Source: Pseudodonghicola flavimaris (lineage in GTDB: Bacteria > Pseudomonadota > Alphaproteobacteria > Rhodobacterales > Rhodobacteraceae). Taken from it: a stretch of DNA of 64,000 bases. Where the stretch lies: contig NZ_JASNJD010000015.1 of assembly GCF_030164425.1 (NCBI RefSeq), forward strand, positions 46,587-110,586, in the 5' to 3' direction. Made by a program: the position numbers and the translations under genes. Positions 1-9,674 of the stretch are shown piece by piece; position 1 is the stretch's first letter, and the number at the start of each line of letters is the position of its first letter. Below the pieces are notes generated by a model. It was not told where the DNA came from. It searched no databases and saw nothing but the letters and a program-made list of their open reading frames with translations.

Positions 1-597
1 CTGGGCGTAATCGGTCCAGGGCCGGTTGCCGGCTCCGGGACCGGTGCCGTTCAGATCCTGGCCCCAAAGCAGAAACTCGATGGCGTGGTAACCGGTGGCG
101 ACATTGGTCTCGATGCCCTCGGCCTCCTGCAGCGTGCCCTCCAGCAGCTGCGGGGTGATCTCGGTCGCATCGACCTCGGCGCCGGCGATGGTCAGTTTCG
201 GGTTGGCGATCACGTTCAGCGCCGCCAGCGGGTTTTCGTCGGTCGCTCCGCCATAGGCGGCATCGACATAGTCGATCAGCCCCTCGTCCAGCGGCCAGGC
301 GTTCACCTTGCCCTCCCAGTCGTCGACGATGGCATTGCCGAAGCGGAAGACCTCGGTCTGCTGATAAGGCCCGCGGGCTTCCCGCCAGGCGGTCTTCGCC
401 GCCTGCAGCGCCTCGGCCGAGGGGGCCGCGATCAGCGCGTCGACCGCCTGTTGCAGGCGCTTGGCGGTGGCGGCGCTGTCGCCATAGGCGGCAGCGGCGA
501 TATTGGCGTAGTTTTCAAGAACCGCGGCCTTGTCGGCTGCCAGCGCGGGGGCGGCCACGCTGCTCAGAAGGGCGGCAGTCAGGGCGAGACGTTTCAT
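1..597 (-). CDS. Imelysin-family periplasmic protein (partial, C-terminus off the window)
   Basis: Read on the minus strand, 199 codons are open from the start to the window edge. The first ~20 residues form a signal peptide ending ALA, so the product is exported. The segment TGYHAIEFLLWGQD near residues 172-185 carries the GxHxxE signature of imelysin/ICMP-like proteins, which are linked to periplasmic iron or copper handling. The start ATG is preceded by AGAGGA at a suitable distance. The remainder, and any partner iron-uptake genes, lie left of the window. Family assignment is firm; the ligand is not known. Confidence 0.9.
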   Translation of the reverse strand, partial: MKRLALTAALLSSVAAPALAADKAAVLENYANIAAAAYGDSAATAKRLQQAVDALIAAPSAEALQAAKTAWREARGPYQQTEVFRFGNAIVDDWEGKVNAWPLDEGLIDYVDAAYGGATDENPLAALNVIANPKLTIAGAEVDATEITPQLLEGTLQEAEGIETNVATGYHAIEFLLWGQDLNGTGPGAGNRPWTDYAQ

Positions 598-787
598 GCG
601 TTTGATCCTCTTGCAATCAGGGGTCCGACCCCGGGGCGGCCACCGGTGGCGCGCCGGCGGCGGAATAAGAACGCTCCCGCCGGTGGGGAGGAAAGGCGGA
701 CCGGTGGATTTGCCCGGCCGTTCCCGGCTCTTCCGGTTGGGGAATGTCTGGCTGCCCCGGTCGGGAGGGGTTGCTGAGGCCGGAACC

Positions 788-812
788 TGATTAATATTGT
801 CGGATTTGTCAA
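788..812 (-). promoter_or_regulatory. Possible promoter/iron-responsive site of the imelysin gene
   Basis: On the minus strand a TTGACA hexamer is followed by an AT-rich stretch in a GC-rich surround. The same place contains CGA-N9-TCA, one mismatch from the TGA-N9-TCA iron-rhodo-box described for RirA-type regulators. A correctly spaced -10 is not obvious. Iron control is an inference from the imelysin family. Confidence 0.3.
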
Positions 813-885
813 GCAATCGCATCCCGGCCGGGTCGATTTCTTGCGAAACACTCGCAACCCAATCGCCACAGCCAGGCCGAAACGC

Positions 886-912
886 ATCGGGGCGGCCGCT
901 GGCCGCCCCGAT
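886..912 (-). terminator. Hairpin after the decarboxylase gene (weak terminator candidate)
   Basis: A perfect 12-bp stem (ATCGGGGCGGCC and its complement) closes on a 3-nt loop about 50 bases beyond the stop codon at 961. There is no clear T-run on either side, so it may act as an RNA 3' end stabiliser or pause site rather than an intrinsic terminator. Confidence 0.4.
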
Positions 913-960
913 CTACACTGTTTCCCGATCCGATCCCGAGAGGGGAACGGGCGCTCCGGC

Positions 961-2505
961 CTACATCAACGCCTCGATCAGCACCGGGCCGGGCGTGGCC
1001 ATCGCCGCCGCCAGCGCCTGATCCAGCTGGGCGGTGTCCTCCACCCGGCTGGCCTCCACCCCCATGCCGCGGGCCATCTCGGCCCAGTTCAGCGCCGGGC
1101 GGTCCAGCGAAAGCATGTCGATGGCACGCGGTCCGGGGTTCTGCACGCCGACGTTGGTCAGCTCTCCGCGCAGGATCTGATAGGCGCGGTTGGCGAAGAT
1201 CAGCACGGTGATATCCAGCCCCTCGCGCGCCATGGTCCAGAGCGCCTGCGGCATATACATGCCGCTGCCGTCGCTGATCAGCGCCAGCACCTTGCGATCC
1301 GGACAGGCCACCGCGGCGCCGATCGACACCGCCATGCCATAGCCGATCGAGCCGCCGCAGTTCTGCAGCCAGCTGTGCGGCGGCGCACCGGCGGTGACCG
1401 GCCCCAGCGACCGGCCGCTGGTGACGGTCTCGTCCACCACAATGGCACCCTCGCAGATCGCCCGGGCGATCACCGGTGCCATGCTGTCGGGCGTCAGCGG
1501 CGACAGCGCCGGCAGATCGGGCAGCCCCGCCGGGGTCAGCTCCGGCACCTCTGCCGCCGCGCCGGTGGCCTGGGCCAGCGCCTCCAGCGCCGCGCTCAGA
1601 TCCATATCGGCCGAGGCCAGCGGCACGAAGGAGACATCGGGCCGGGTCAGCCGCGCCGGCTTGCCCGGATAGGCGAAGAAGCCGACCGGCTCGCGTGCGC
1701 CCATCAGCACGATCTTGTCATAGGGCGCCAGCGCCTGCAGCGCCTGGTCGATCGGATAGGGCACACGGGGGATATTGACCCGCCCTGCCCCGCGCTCGGT
1801 CCGGGCGCTCGCCCATTCGCCCATCAGCGCACAGCCGGTGGCTGTGGCGATCCGTCCCGCCAGCTCAAGGTTTTCCGCCGTCAGCGCGCCGCCGCCCAGC
1901 AGCAGCAGCGCCCCCTCCTGCGCAAGCGTCGCCGCCGCGCGGTCGAGCAGATCGCCGGCTACAGCCTCGGGCGCCGGCGGAGCCAGCGGCCCGGCCACCG
2001 CGCCGCCTTCGGTCCAGGCGGTATCGCCGGGCAGGATCAGTGTCGCCACCTGCCCCGGCGCCGTCCGCGCCGCCTGCACCGCGCGGGCCGCATCGGCACC
2101 GACATCGGCGGTGGAGAGCGAGGTCTGCACCCATTGCGACACCGGCCGGGCGATGCCCTCGATATCCGCGGTCAGCGGCGCATCCAGCGCGATATGGGTC
2201 GAGGCGTGTTCACCGACGATATTGACCACGCCAGAGCCCGCCTTCTTGGCGTTGTGCAGATTCGACAGCCCGTTGGCCAACCCCGGACCGAGGTGCAGCA
2301 GCGTCGAGGCCGGCTTGCGCGCCATCCGCCAGTACCCATCCGCCGCACCGGTGGCCACCCCTTCGAACAGGGCCAGAATCGAGCGCATGCCGGGCACGTG
2401 ATCCAGTGCCGCGACGAAATGCATCTCAGAGGTTCCGGGGTTGGTGAAACAGACATCCACGTCGCTGGCCAGCAGGCTGCGCACCAGGCTTTCGGCGCCG
2501 TTCAT
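961..2505 (-). CDS. ThDP-dependent enzyme, acetolactate synthase/benzoylformate decarboxylase-like
   Basis: The 514-residue product has the three-domain layout of ThDP enzymes. The N-terminal pyrimidine-binding domain carries FTNPGTSEMHFVAALD (about residues 20-35), with the Glu expected near residue 50 in LFEGVATGAADGY. The C-terminal pyrophosphate domain carries SDGSGMYMPQALW and, about 20 residues on, FANRAY, matching the GDG-N(A/N) cofactor motif with Ser for the first Gly. GAGGAG precedes the ATG. It lies downstream of ligABC on the same strand but behind a terminator. A 2-keto-acid decarboxylase or carboligase role is likely; the substrate cannot be read from the sequence. Confidence 0.8.
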   Translation of the reverse strand: MNGAESLVRSLLASDVDVCFTNPGTSEMHFVAALDHVPGMRSILALFEGVATGAADGYWRMARKPASTLLHLGPGLANGLSNLHNAKKAGSGVVNIVGEHASTHIALDAPLTADIEGIARPVSQWVQTSLSTADVGADAARAVQAARTAPGQVATLILPGDTAWTEGGAVAGPLAPPAPEAVAGDLLDRAAATLAQEGALLLLGGGALTAENLELAGRIATATGCALMGEWASARTERGAGRVNIPRVPYPIDQALQALAPYDKIVLMGAREPVGFFAYPGKPARLTRPDVSFVPLASADMDLSAALEALAQATGAAAEVPELTPAGLPDLPALSPLTPDSMAPVIARAICEGAIVVDETVTSGRSLGPVTAGAPPHSWLQNCGGSIGYGMAVSIGAAVACPDRKVLALISDGSGMYMPQALWTMAREGLDITVLIFANRAYQILRGELTNVGVQNPGPRAIDMLSLDRPALNWAEMARGMGVEASRVEDTAQLDQALAAAMATPGPVLIEALM

Positions 2506-2523
2506 CGCGCGTACTCCTCACAT

Positions 2524-2561
2524 CAAAACGAAAGACGGGTGCCGCGGACGCAGCACCCGTC
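2524..2561 (-). terminator. Intrinsic terminator downstream of ligC
   Basis: On the minus strand GACGGGTGC pairs perfectly with GCACCCGTC (9-bp stem, 10-nt loop) and is followed by TTTCGTTTT. It lies between the ligC stop (2602) and the decarboxylase start (2505), so it should end or attenuate lig transcription before that gene. Confidence 0.8.
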
Positions 2562-2601
2562 GATATCCTTTCACGCCCCGTCGCCGGGGACCAGAGGAGA
2601 G

Positions 2602-3546
2602 TTAGGTCAGCCCCCGCTCGATCAGGTCGAGCGTCGCCATCGCCGGCAGAACCTGTGCGACCGAGGAGTTCGGCTCGCGCCCTTCGGCAATGGCAGCGAC
2701 GAATTCGCGGTCGATCAGCTCGATACCATTGTTCGACACCGCGACCCCCGACAGATCGACCGGCTTGTCGTAGCCGTCATAGAGATCGTCGTAGCGGGCC
2801 AGATAGGTGCCCTTGTCGCAGATATAGCGGAAGAAGGTGCCGAACGGCCCGTCGTTGTTGAAGCTGAGCGACAGGGTGCAGATCGCCCCGGAGGGGGTTT
2901 TCATGCCGATCGACATGTCCATAGCGATACCCAGATCGGGATGCAGCGGCCCCTGCAGGCCGAAGGCCTGAGAGCAGGTCTCTCCGGTCTGATACTGGAA
3001 CAGGTCGACGGTGTGGCAGGCGTGGTGCCACAGCAGGTGATCGGTCCAGCTCCGCGGCTCGCCCTTGGCGTTGGTATTGGTGCGACGCATGAAATAGGTC
3101 TGAACGTCCATCTGCTGGATCTTCAGCTCGCCCGCGGCGATCTTGTTGTGGATCCACTGGTGCGACGGGTTGAAGCGGCGCACCTGACCGGCCATGGCGA
3201 CCAGCCCGGTTTCCTTCTGCTTGTCGACCACCGCCTGGCTGTCGGCCAGCGTATCCGCCATCGGGATTTCCACCAGAACATGCTTGCCCGCCTCCATGCA
3301 GGCGATCGCCTGTTCGGCATGCAGCTGGGTCGGGGTCGCCAGGATCACCGCGTCGACATCGTCGCGTGCCAGGCAATCCGCCAGATTGTCCGCCGCATGC
3401 GGAATACCCCGCTCGGCGGCGAAGGCTTCGATCTTCGCCTTGGTCGGCCCCATGACCGAGGTGACCTCGACCTCTTCGATATTGGCAAGGGCGTCGAGGT
3501 GTTTGATGCCGAAGGCGCCATAGGCACCGGCCACGCAAAGTCTCAT
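2602..3546 (-). CDS. ligC: 4-carboxy-2-hydroxymuconate-6-semialdehyde dehydrogenase
   Basis: This 314-residue Gfo/Idh/MocA-family oxidoreductase starts with a Rossmann segment (MRLCVAGAYGAFGIKHLDAL). It has the family motif GKHVLVEIPMADT near residue 90, where LigC-type enzymes carry Glu-Ile-Pro instead of Glu-Lys-Pro. HLLWHHACHTVDLF around residues 168-181 is the active-site histidine cluster typical of LigC. The enzyme oxidises the ring-opened protocatechuate product to 2-pyrone-4,6-dicarboxylate with NADP. It follows ligB by 13 bases with its own GGAGA site, so ligABC is one operon. The neighbours make the assignment strong. Confidence 0.92.
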   Translation of the reverse strand: MRLCVAGAYGAFGIKHLDALANIEEVEVTSVMGPTKAKIEAFAAERGIPHAADNLADCLARDDVDAVILATPTQLHAEQAIACMEAGKHVLVEIPMADTLADSQAVVDKQKETGLVAMAGQVRRFNPSHQWIHNKIAAGELKIQQMDVQTYFMRRTNTNAKGEPRSWTDHLLWHHACHTVDLFQYQTGETCSQAFGLQGPLHPDLGIAMDMSIGMKTPSGAICTLSLSFNNDGPFGTFFRYICDKGTYLARYDDLYDGYDKPVDLSGVAVSNNGIELIDREFVAAIAEGREPNSSVAQVLPAMATLDLIERGLT

Positions 3547-3559
3547 CTCGGAGTCTCCG

Positions 3560-4812
<1,253 letters not shown>

Positions 4813-4902
4813 CGCCTTCCTCCCAAGGATCGGTAATTGCGACCCGCTTACCAGCCCCGCCGCCCGGTCAGAAATTCAATGCCGCGCAGGGGCATTCGTT
4901 TC

Positions 4903-4913
4903 TGTTATAGATC
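4903..4913 (-). promoter_or_regulatory. GATCTATAACA element upstream of ligABC
   Basis: The minus strand reads GATCTATAACAGAAA about 90 bases before the ligA start. The same 11 bases occur before ligI in the same orientation relative to the gene. TATAAC could serve as the -10 hexamer of a promoter that lacks a good -35, as expected for LysR-activated genes. The binding protein is inferred. Confidence 0.55.
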
Positions 4914-4945
4914 GCCGACAGATCGTCGCCCGCACCGGGCGGCGA

Positions 4946-6157
4946 TCAGGCCACCTGCGCCCGGATCAGATCGAGAAACCGCGCCTGTGTCGGCGTTGGG
5001 CGCCAGTTGGCGCGATAGGTCAGGCCGATCGGGCGGGCGCTCTCGGGCAGCTCGATCGGCAGCGGCGCGAGGATGCCATATTCCTGTTCCACCTCGATCT
5101 GCTTGTGCGACATGATGGTCAGATACTCGCCCCGCATCATCAACCCGCGCACCAGCACCAGCGAATTCGCCACCACCCGCACCGGCGTGTTGGGCAGCTG
5201 CGGTATCTTCAGCCGGTCATAGAGGTAACTGCCCGAGGGCGTCGGCAGCGGCGGCGCGATCCAGGGGTAGTCCAGCGTATCCTCCAGCGTCAGCCCCGCC
5301 CGCCCGGCCAGCGGATGATCGCGCGCGGCCACCACCGACAGGGTATCGGAAAACAGCGCCTCCTGCACCACATCCTCGGCCGGCAAAGGATCGCGCAGCG
5401 CGCCGATCAGCAGATCCAGATCGCCGAATCTGAGATCGCGCAGCAAGGTGCCATAAGGGCCGTCGACGCATTGCAGCTGCAGCTGCCCGCCGCTTTCGCG
5501 CAGCAGCTGGTCGATCGCATTGGGCAGGATCGCGGTACGCGACAGCGGCATGGAGCCCACGGCAATGCGGGTGGAATCGCGGCCCAGGAACTCCGACACC
5601 TCGTATTGCCCCTGCCGGATCTCGGTATTGGCCAGCCGGATATGGTGGGCGAAGGCCTCCGCCGCCGGGGTCAGCATCACGCCGCGCCGCACCGGATCGA
5701 AGAACCGCAGCCCCGACAGCCGCTCCAGATCGCGGGCCGCCCGGTGCACGGCGGGCTGCGACACCCCCAGCTGGCGCGCCGCATGGCTGAAGTTGCCGGT
5801 CTGCGCCACCGCCGTCAGCGCCCGGAGCTGCACCGCCGTGGTCAGCCGGTGAAAATCCCGCCGCCCCGCCGGGCCGGGACGCGGCGCCTTGCGGCGCGCC
5901 TGCCGTTCGCCCTCCTTCAGCAGGTCGAGCGCCCGGCGCACCCGCGTCAGGAAAATCTCTCCGACCTCGGTGGGAAACATGCCCTCTGGCCGGCGGTCGA
6001 ACAGCCGCGCCGACAGGGTCTGTTCCAACTTGGCCACCGCCTGGGTCACCGCCGGCTGCGACAGATGCACCACATCGGCGGCCAGGTTGATGCGGTTCTG
6101 CACCGCCACCTCCTGCACCGCCTGCAGGTGACGAACGTTCGGGAATACGAAATCCAT
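4946..6157 (-). CDS. LysR-type regulator with two tandem HTH domains
   Basis: At 403 residues this is about 100 longer than a usual LysR protein. The first winged helix (about residues 6-64) contains LAADVVHLSQPAVTQAVAKL. A second complete one (about 105-164) contains HAARQLGVSQPAVHRAARDL. The periplasmic-binding-protein-like effector domain follows from about 195. The basic linker (RQARRKAPRPGPAGRR) joins the two helices. It is divergent from ligI and upstream of ligA, so it is the likely activator of both units, probably responding to a pathway intermediate. The duplicated DNA-binding domain is the unusual point. Confidence 0.9.
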   Translation of the reverse strand: MDFVFPNVRHLQAVQEVAVQNRINLAADVVHLSQPAVTQAVAKLEQTLSARLFDRRPEGMFPTEVGEIFLTRVRRALDLLKEGERQARRKAPRPGPAGRRDFHRLTTAVQLRALTAVAQTGNFSHAARQLGVSQPAVHRAARDLERLSGLRFFDPVRRGVMLTPAAEAFAHHIRLANTEIRQGQYEVSEFLGRDSTRIAVGSMPLSRTAILPNAIDQLLRESGGQLQLQCVDGPYGTLLRDLRFGDLDLLIGALRDPLPAEDVVQEALFSDTLSVVAARDHPLAGRAGLTLEDTLDYPWIAPPLPTPSGSYLYDRLKIPQLPNTPVRVVANSLVLVRGLMMRGEYLTIMSHKQIEVEQEYGILAPLPIELPESARPIGLTYRANWRPTPTQARFLDLIRAQVA

Positions 6158-6238
6158 CCGGACCTCCTCGCCGATGCGGCCTGCCCGGGGCCTCTGGAAC
6201 CCCGCTGACCCGGCTGGCTCCTCTCCCGGGTTTCAGGG

Positions 6239-6249
6239 GATCTATAACA
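6239..6249 (+). promoter_or_regulatory. GATCTATAACA element upstream of ligI
   Basis: An exact copy of the ligA-promoter 11-mer lies 120 bases before the ligI start, in the 211-base divergent region with the LysR gene. It is followed by ATCTGCCAATTCGCAAAG, and GCCAA...CTGGC forms an imperfect inverted repeat further on. It may be the LysR-dependent promoter and the autoregulatory site of the regulator. Confidence 0.55.
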
Positions 6250-6368
6250 TCTGCCAATTCGCAAAGCCAAGCTTCCAACTGGCGCGTCACGCCGTCGCGC
6301 GCCTAAGGTCGCGCCGATCAGCGCCGCCGGTTCCGGGCGGTGCCCCAAGCGTTCGAGGAGGAGGGCCG

Positions 6369-7238
6369 ATGGACCCCGATTACCTGCCGTTTCACCCCAG
6401 CCCCAAGGTGCCCGATTTCAAGGTGCCCGCCGGCAGCGTCGATGCCCATTGCCATGTCTTCGGCCCGGCCGAGACCTTCCCCTATTCGCCGAAGCGCAAA
6501 TACACCCCCTGCGATGCTCCGAAGGAAAAGCTCTTCGCGCTGCGCGACCACCTCGGATTCTCGCGCAATGTGATCGTGCAGGCCTCCTGCCACGGCACGG
6601 ACAACGCCGCGCTGGTCGACGCGCTTGAAACCGCCGGCGATCTGGCCCGCGGCGTCGCCGTCGTCAGCCCCGACATCAGTGATGACGCGCTGGCCCGGAT
6701 GGATGCCGCCGGCGTCCGCGCGGTGCGCTTCAACTTCGTCAAACGGCTGGTCGACGCCACCCCGAAAGAGGTGTTCATGGGCGTCGCCGAGCGGATCGCC
6801 AAACTGGGCTGGCATATCGTCGTCTATTTCGAAGCTCCCGATCTGGAGGAGCTGATCCCCTTCCTGGAAAGCCTGCCGACCACCGTGGTGGTCGATCACA
6901 TGGGCCGCCCCGATGTGAACAAGGGCGTCGATCACCCGGACTTCCAGCGCTTTGTCGATCTGCTGGCGCGTAACGAGAATTTCTGGACCAAGGTGAGCTG
7001 CCCGGAACGTCTGAGCGTCGCAGGCCCGCCCTATGCAGATGTCGTCCCCTTTGCCCGGCATCTGGTCGAAACCTTCCCCGACCGCGTGCTCTGGGGCACC
7101 GACTGGCCGCATCCGAACATGAAATCCCACATGCCCGATGACGGCCAGTTGGTGGACGTGATCCCGCAGATCGCCCCCACCGAGGCGCTGCAACAGAAAC
7201 TTCTGATCGACAACCCGATGCGCCTTTACTGGGCCTGA
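6369..7238 (+). CDS. ligI: 2-pyrone-4,6-dicarboxylate hydrolase
   Basis: This 289-residue amidohydrolase-superfamily protein carries VDAHCHVFGPAETFPY with the HxH pair at residues 27 and 29, VVVDHMGRPD in the middle and LWGTDWPHPN near residue 240 with the catalytic Asp. All are LigI features; the family is about 290 residues. It hydrolyses 2-pyrone-4,6-dicarboxylate, the LigC product, to 4-oxalomesaconate. The ATG following GAGGAGGAG was chosen; a frame open further upstream carries no family signature. It heads a plus-strand unit with the second ligA/ligB pair. Confidence 0.93.
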   Translation: MDPDYLPFHPSPKVPDFKVPAGSVDAHCHVFGPAETFPYSPKRKYTPCDAPKEKLFALRDHLGFSRNVIVQASCHGTDNAALVDALETAGDLARGVAVVSPDISDDALARMDAAGVRAVRFNFVKRLVDATPKEVFMGVAERIAKLGWHIVVYFEAPDLEELIPFLESLPTTVVVDHMGRPDVNKGVDHPDFQRFVDLLARNENFWTKVSCPERLSVAGPPYADVVPFARHLVETFPDRVLWGTDWPHPNMKSHMPDDGQLVDVIPQIAPTEALQQKLLIDNPMRLYWA

Positions 7239-7270
7239 GGACTGCAACCGGTCTGACTGGAGGAGAGACC

Positions 7271-7630
7271 ATGGAGATCACCGATTTCGATCACCACACG
7301 CCGATAGAGGGCACCACGCTCTTCGACGGCGAGATGGCGATGAAGGGATATGCGCTGAACAAGATGTGCTATTCCTTCAACGCCGCTGCCGCGCGGGAGG
7401 CCTATCTGGCCGACCCGGAGGCCTATATGGACCGCTTCGGCCTGAACGAGGCGCAGAAGCAGGCCTGCCGCGACAAGAACGTGCTGGCGATGATCGCCGC
7501 TGGCGGCAATATCTATTACCTCGCCAAATTCGCCGGCATCTACCGGCTGGACATGCAGGACATCGGCGCGCAGCAGACCGGCATGACCAAGGCGGCGTTC
7601 CAGGAAAAACTGCGTCGGGCGGGGGACTGA
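7271..7630 (+). CDS. Second LigA-type extradiol dioxygenase alpha subunit
   Basis: The 119-residue protein shares the LigA framework: PIEGTTLFDGEMAMKGYALN at the N-terminus and AAGGNIYYLAKFAGI in the centre. It is clearly diverged from the copy at 4411-4812. GGAGGAG precedes the ATG, and only 4 bases separate it from the second beta subunit. It would pair with that subunit to cleave protocatechuate or a related ring such as gallate or 3-O-methylgallate. The substrate is undetermined. Confidence 0.88.
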   Translation: MEITDFDHHTPIEGTTLFDGEMAMKGYALNKMCYSFNAAAAREAYLADPEAYMDRFGLNEAQKQACRDKNVLAMIAAGGNIYYLAKFAGIYRLDMQDIGAQQTGMTKAAFQEKLRRAGD

Positions 7631-7634
7631 GACG

Positions 7635-8484
7635 ATGGCGAAACTTCTTGGCGGTCTGACCACCTCCCACATCCCGGCGGTGGGCAATGCGATCCACAAG
7701 GGCCTGTTCGAGGACCCCTACTGGAAACCCTTCTTCGACGGCTATCCGCCGATCCGCGACTGGCTCGACGAACACAAACCCGACGTGGCGATCAACATCT
7801 ACAACGACCACGGGCTGGGCTTCTTCCTCGACAAGATGCCGACCTTCGCCATCGGCGCCGCGCATGAATACAAGAATGAGGACGAAGGCTGGGGCATCCC
7901 GCAGCTGCCCCCCCTTCCCCGGCGATGCGCCGTTCAGTTGGCACATCATCGAAAGCATGGTGGAGCAGGAATTCGACATCACCTCGTGTCAGGAACTGGC
8001 GGTGGACCACGGTTTCGTGGTGCCGATGCAGCTGTTCTGGCCCGGGGCGCCGGACAACCCCGACATGCCGCGCGCCATCCCGATCAGCGCCAATACGGTG
8101 CAGCACCCGATCCCGACGCTGAAACGGGCGCTCGATTTCGGCAAGGCGCTGCGTAAGGCCATCCTCAGCTACCCCGAGGATATCAAGGTGGTGGTGCTGG
8201 GCACCGGCGGGCTCAGCCACCAGCTCGACGGCGAGCGGGCGGGCTTCATCAACAAGGAGTTCGACCAGTATTGCATGGAGAAGATCGTCACCGACCCCGA
8301 GGCGCTGACGAAAATCTCCCGCCGCGAGCTGGTGGAAAAGGCCGGCGCCCAGGGCACCGAGTTCCTGATGTGGATGATGATGCGCGGCGCTCTGGGCGAC
8401 AAGGTGCGCCCGCTGCACGCCAACTACCACATCCCGATCTCCAACACCGGCGCCGGCACCATGCTGCTGGAATGCGTCGACTGA
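7635..8484 (+). pseudogene. Second LigB-type dioxygenase beta subunit, frameshifted in a C7 run
   Basis: The N-terminal part starts with MAKLLGGLTTSHIPAVG (metal His at residue 12, as in LigB) and includes INIYNDHGLGF. It runs in one frame to the seven C at 7908-7914. Beyond that point the family sequence continues in the next frame: SWHIIESMVEQEFDIT, then LGTGGLSHQLDGERAGFIN, then FLMWMMMRGALGDKV, to the stop at 8484. Six C would restore one frame of about 282 residues. Read literally, the first frame ends at 8156 after about 95 correct residues. This could be a real recent mutation, a phase-variable tract or a sequencing error; the rest of the gene is undamaged. Confidence 0.8.
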
Positions 8485-8651
8485 GCAAAACTCGGAGACG
8501 AATACCGAAAGGGCACACCGGCGCCGACATCAGGAGTTTTAGATGCCGCGCCGTCGTGACGGGACCAAACCCGGGGCGAACACGCCCCGGCGCTAAAAAG
8601 CTATGAGCCGAAAGGGCTTGCACTTCCAGGGCCATCGGCTTTTCTAATCTC

Positions 8652-9575
8652 ATGGTAAAGCTGGTTCTTCTGCACAAGGCCGACTCGATCTACGAGGACG
8701 AGCCGGATGTCGTTTACGATTTCCCCCGAAGCTATCTGAAAGCCGTCCGAGAGGCCGAAGGCGACTGGATCGTCTATTACGAACCCGTCAAGGCGGGACC
8801 CCGCGGGTACTTTGCTGTCGCAAAAATTCAGCAGGTCATTCCGAAACCGGGTGTTGAGGGGCGGTATCTTGCGCTCATCGAGCCGGGCAGCTTCCTTCCT
8901 TTCGATGCAGAGGTCCCGCGCCTTGTGCAGGGACGCCCGCTGGAGACCTCCTTGGCAGAACCGGACGGAACACCAAAGAAAGGTGGTGCCGTTCAGCTCG
9001 CCGTACGGCGGCTCCCAGAGGCCGACTTCGCGCGGATTGTTGATCTTGGTTTGCCCCAGGACCTCGAACGGCGCGAGGCAACCCGCTACGATCCCGCTTC
9101 CGACGATCTCGCGGAGGAGGCCACCCCCTTCCAGCGACCCGTTCTGGAACGGCTCACACGCCGCCCCTATCGGGATGTCGCCTTTCGGAGGAAGGTCCGC
9201 GAGGCCTACGATTACCGTTGCGCCATGTCTGGCCTCCAGCTTCGGAACGGCGGCGGTCGCCCCGAAGTGCAAGCCGCGCATATTCGCCCTGTCGAGCGAC
9301 AGGGCAGCGATGCCATCCGAAATGGTCTGGCATTGTCCGGAACGTTACACTGGATGTTTGATCGTGGCCTGATCTCCGTCGCGGAGGATTGCGAGACCAT
9401 ACTGGTCTCGCGCAACAAGGTGCCGGGGGATGTGGTGACCCGGCTGCTCCGACCAGACGGCAAGCTTTGGAAACCCTCGGATCGAAAGAACTGGCCCAGC
9501 CCCGCAAACCTGAAGTGGCATCGTGAGAACGTCTTTGGTCAGGTGATGACGGACGAGCCGATCAACTGGGGGTGA
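8652..9575 (+). CDS. HNH endonuclease-family protein with N-terminal EVE/PUA-like region
   Basis: The 307-residue protein ends in an HNH module: YDYRCAMSGL (about 190-199), AAHIRPVERQG, and NGLALSGTLHWMFDRGLIS. The N-terminal 100 residues contain YDFPRSYLKAV and GDWIVYYEP, a pattern I associate with EVE/PUA-like DNA-base-reading domains; that part is less certain. No clear ribosome site precedes the ATG. It stands alone with its own terminator between the lig cluster and cbiX and is slightly poorer in GC. Similar stand-alone proteins are often annotated as putative restriction nucleases; a defence role is inference only. Confidence 0.72.
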   Translation: MVKLVLLHKADSIYEDEPDVVYDFPRSYLKAVREAEGDWIVYYEPVKAGPRGYFAVAKIQQVIPKPGVEGRYLALIEPGSFLPFDAEVPRLVQGRPLETSLAEPDGTPKKGGAVQLAVRRLPEADFARIVDLGLPQDLERREATRYDPASDDLAEEATPFQRPVLERLTRRPYRDVAFRRKVREAYDYRCAMSGLQLRNGGGRPEVQAAHIRPVERQGSDAIRNGLALSGTLHWMFDRGLISVAEDCETILVSRNKVPGDVVTRLLRPDGKLWKPSDRKNWPSPANLKWHRENVFGQVMTDEPINWG

Positions 9576-9674
9576 GAGCCCCCGCTGCCAAAGCTCACTT
9601 GCTCAAGCGAGGTTGCGATGGTGCGGACGAGATGAGAAACGCCGCCCCGGCATCATGGTTGAACCAAGACGACG

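Larger units (their letters stand above)
598..960. other. Intergenic region between imelysin and decarboxylase genes
   Basis: No gene is supported in this 363-base stretch. It holds a promoter-like element for the imelysin gene around 788-812 and a perfect 12-bp hairpin at 886-912 just past the end of the minus-strand decarboxylase gene. Short open frames on both strands show no recognisable protein signature and lack ribosome sites. Confidence 0.6.

Noticed and set aside
8543..8596. A 17-codon frame (MPRRRDGTKPG start) with a CAGGAG site between ligB2 and the HNH gene
   Set aside because: Too short and not conserved in any way I can judge; the inner hairpin CCGGGGCG/CGCCCCGG explains the base pattern better.
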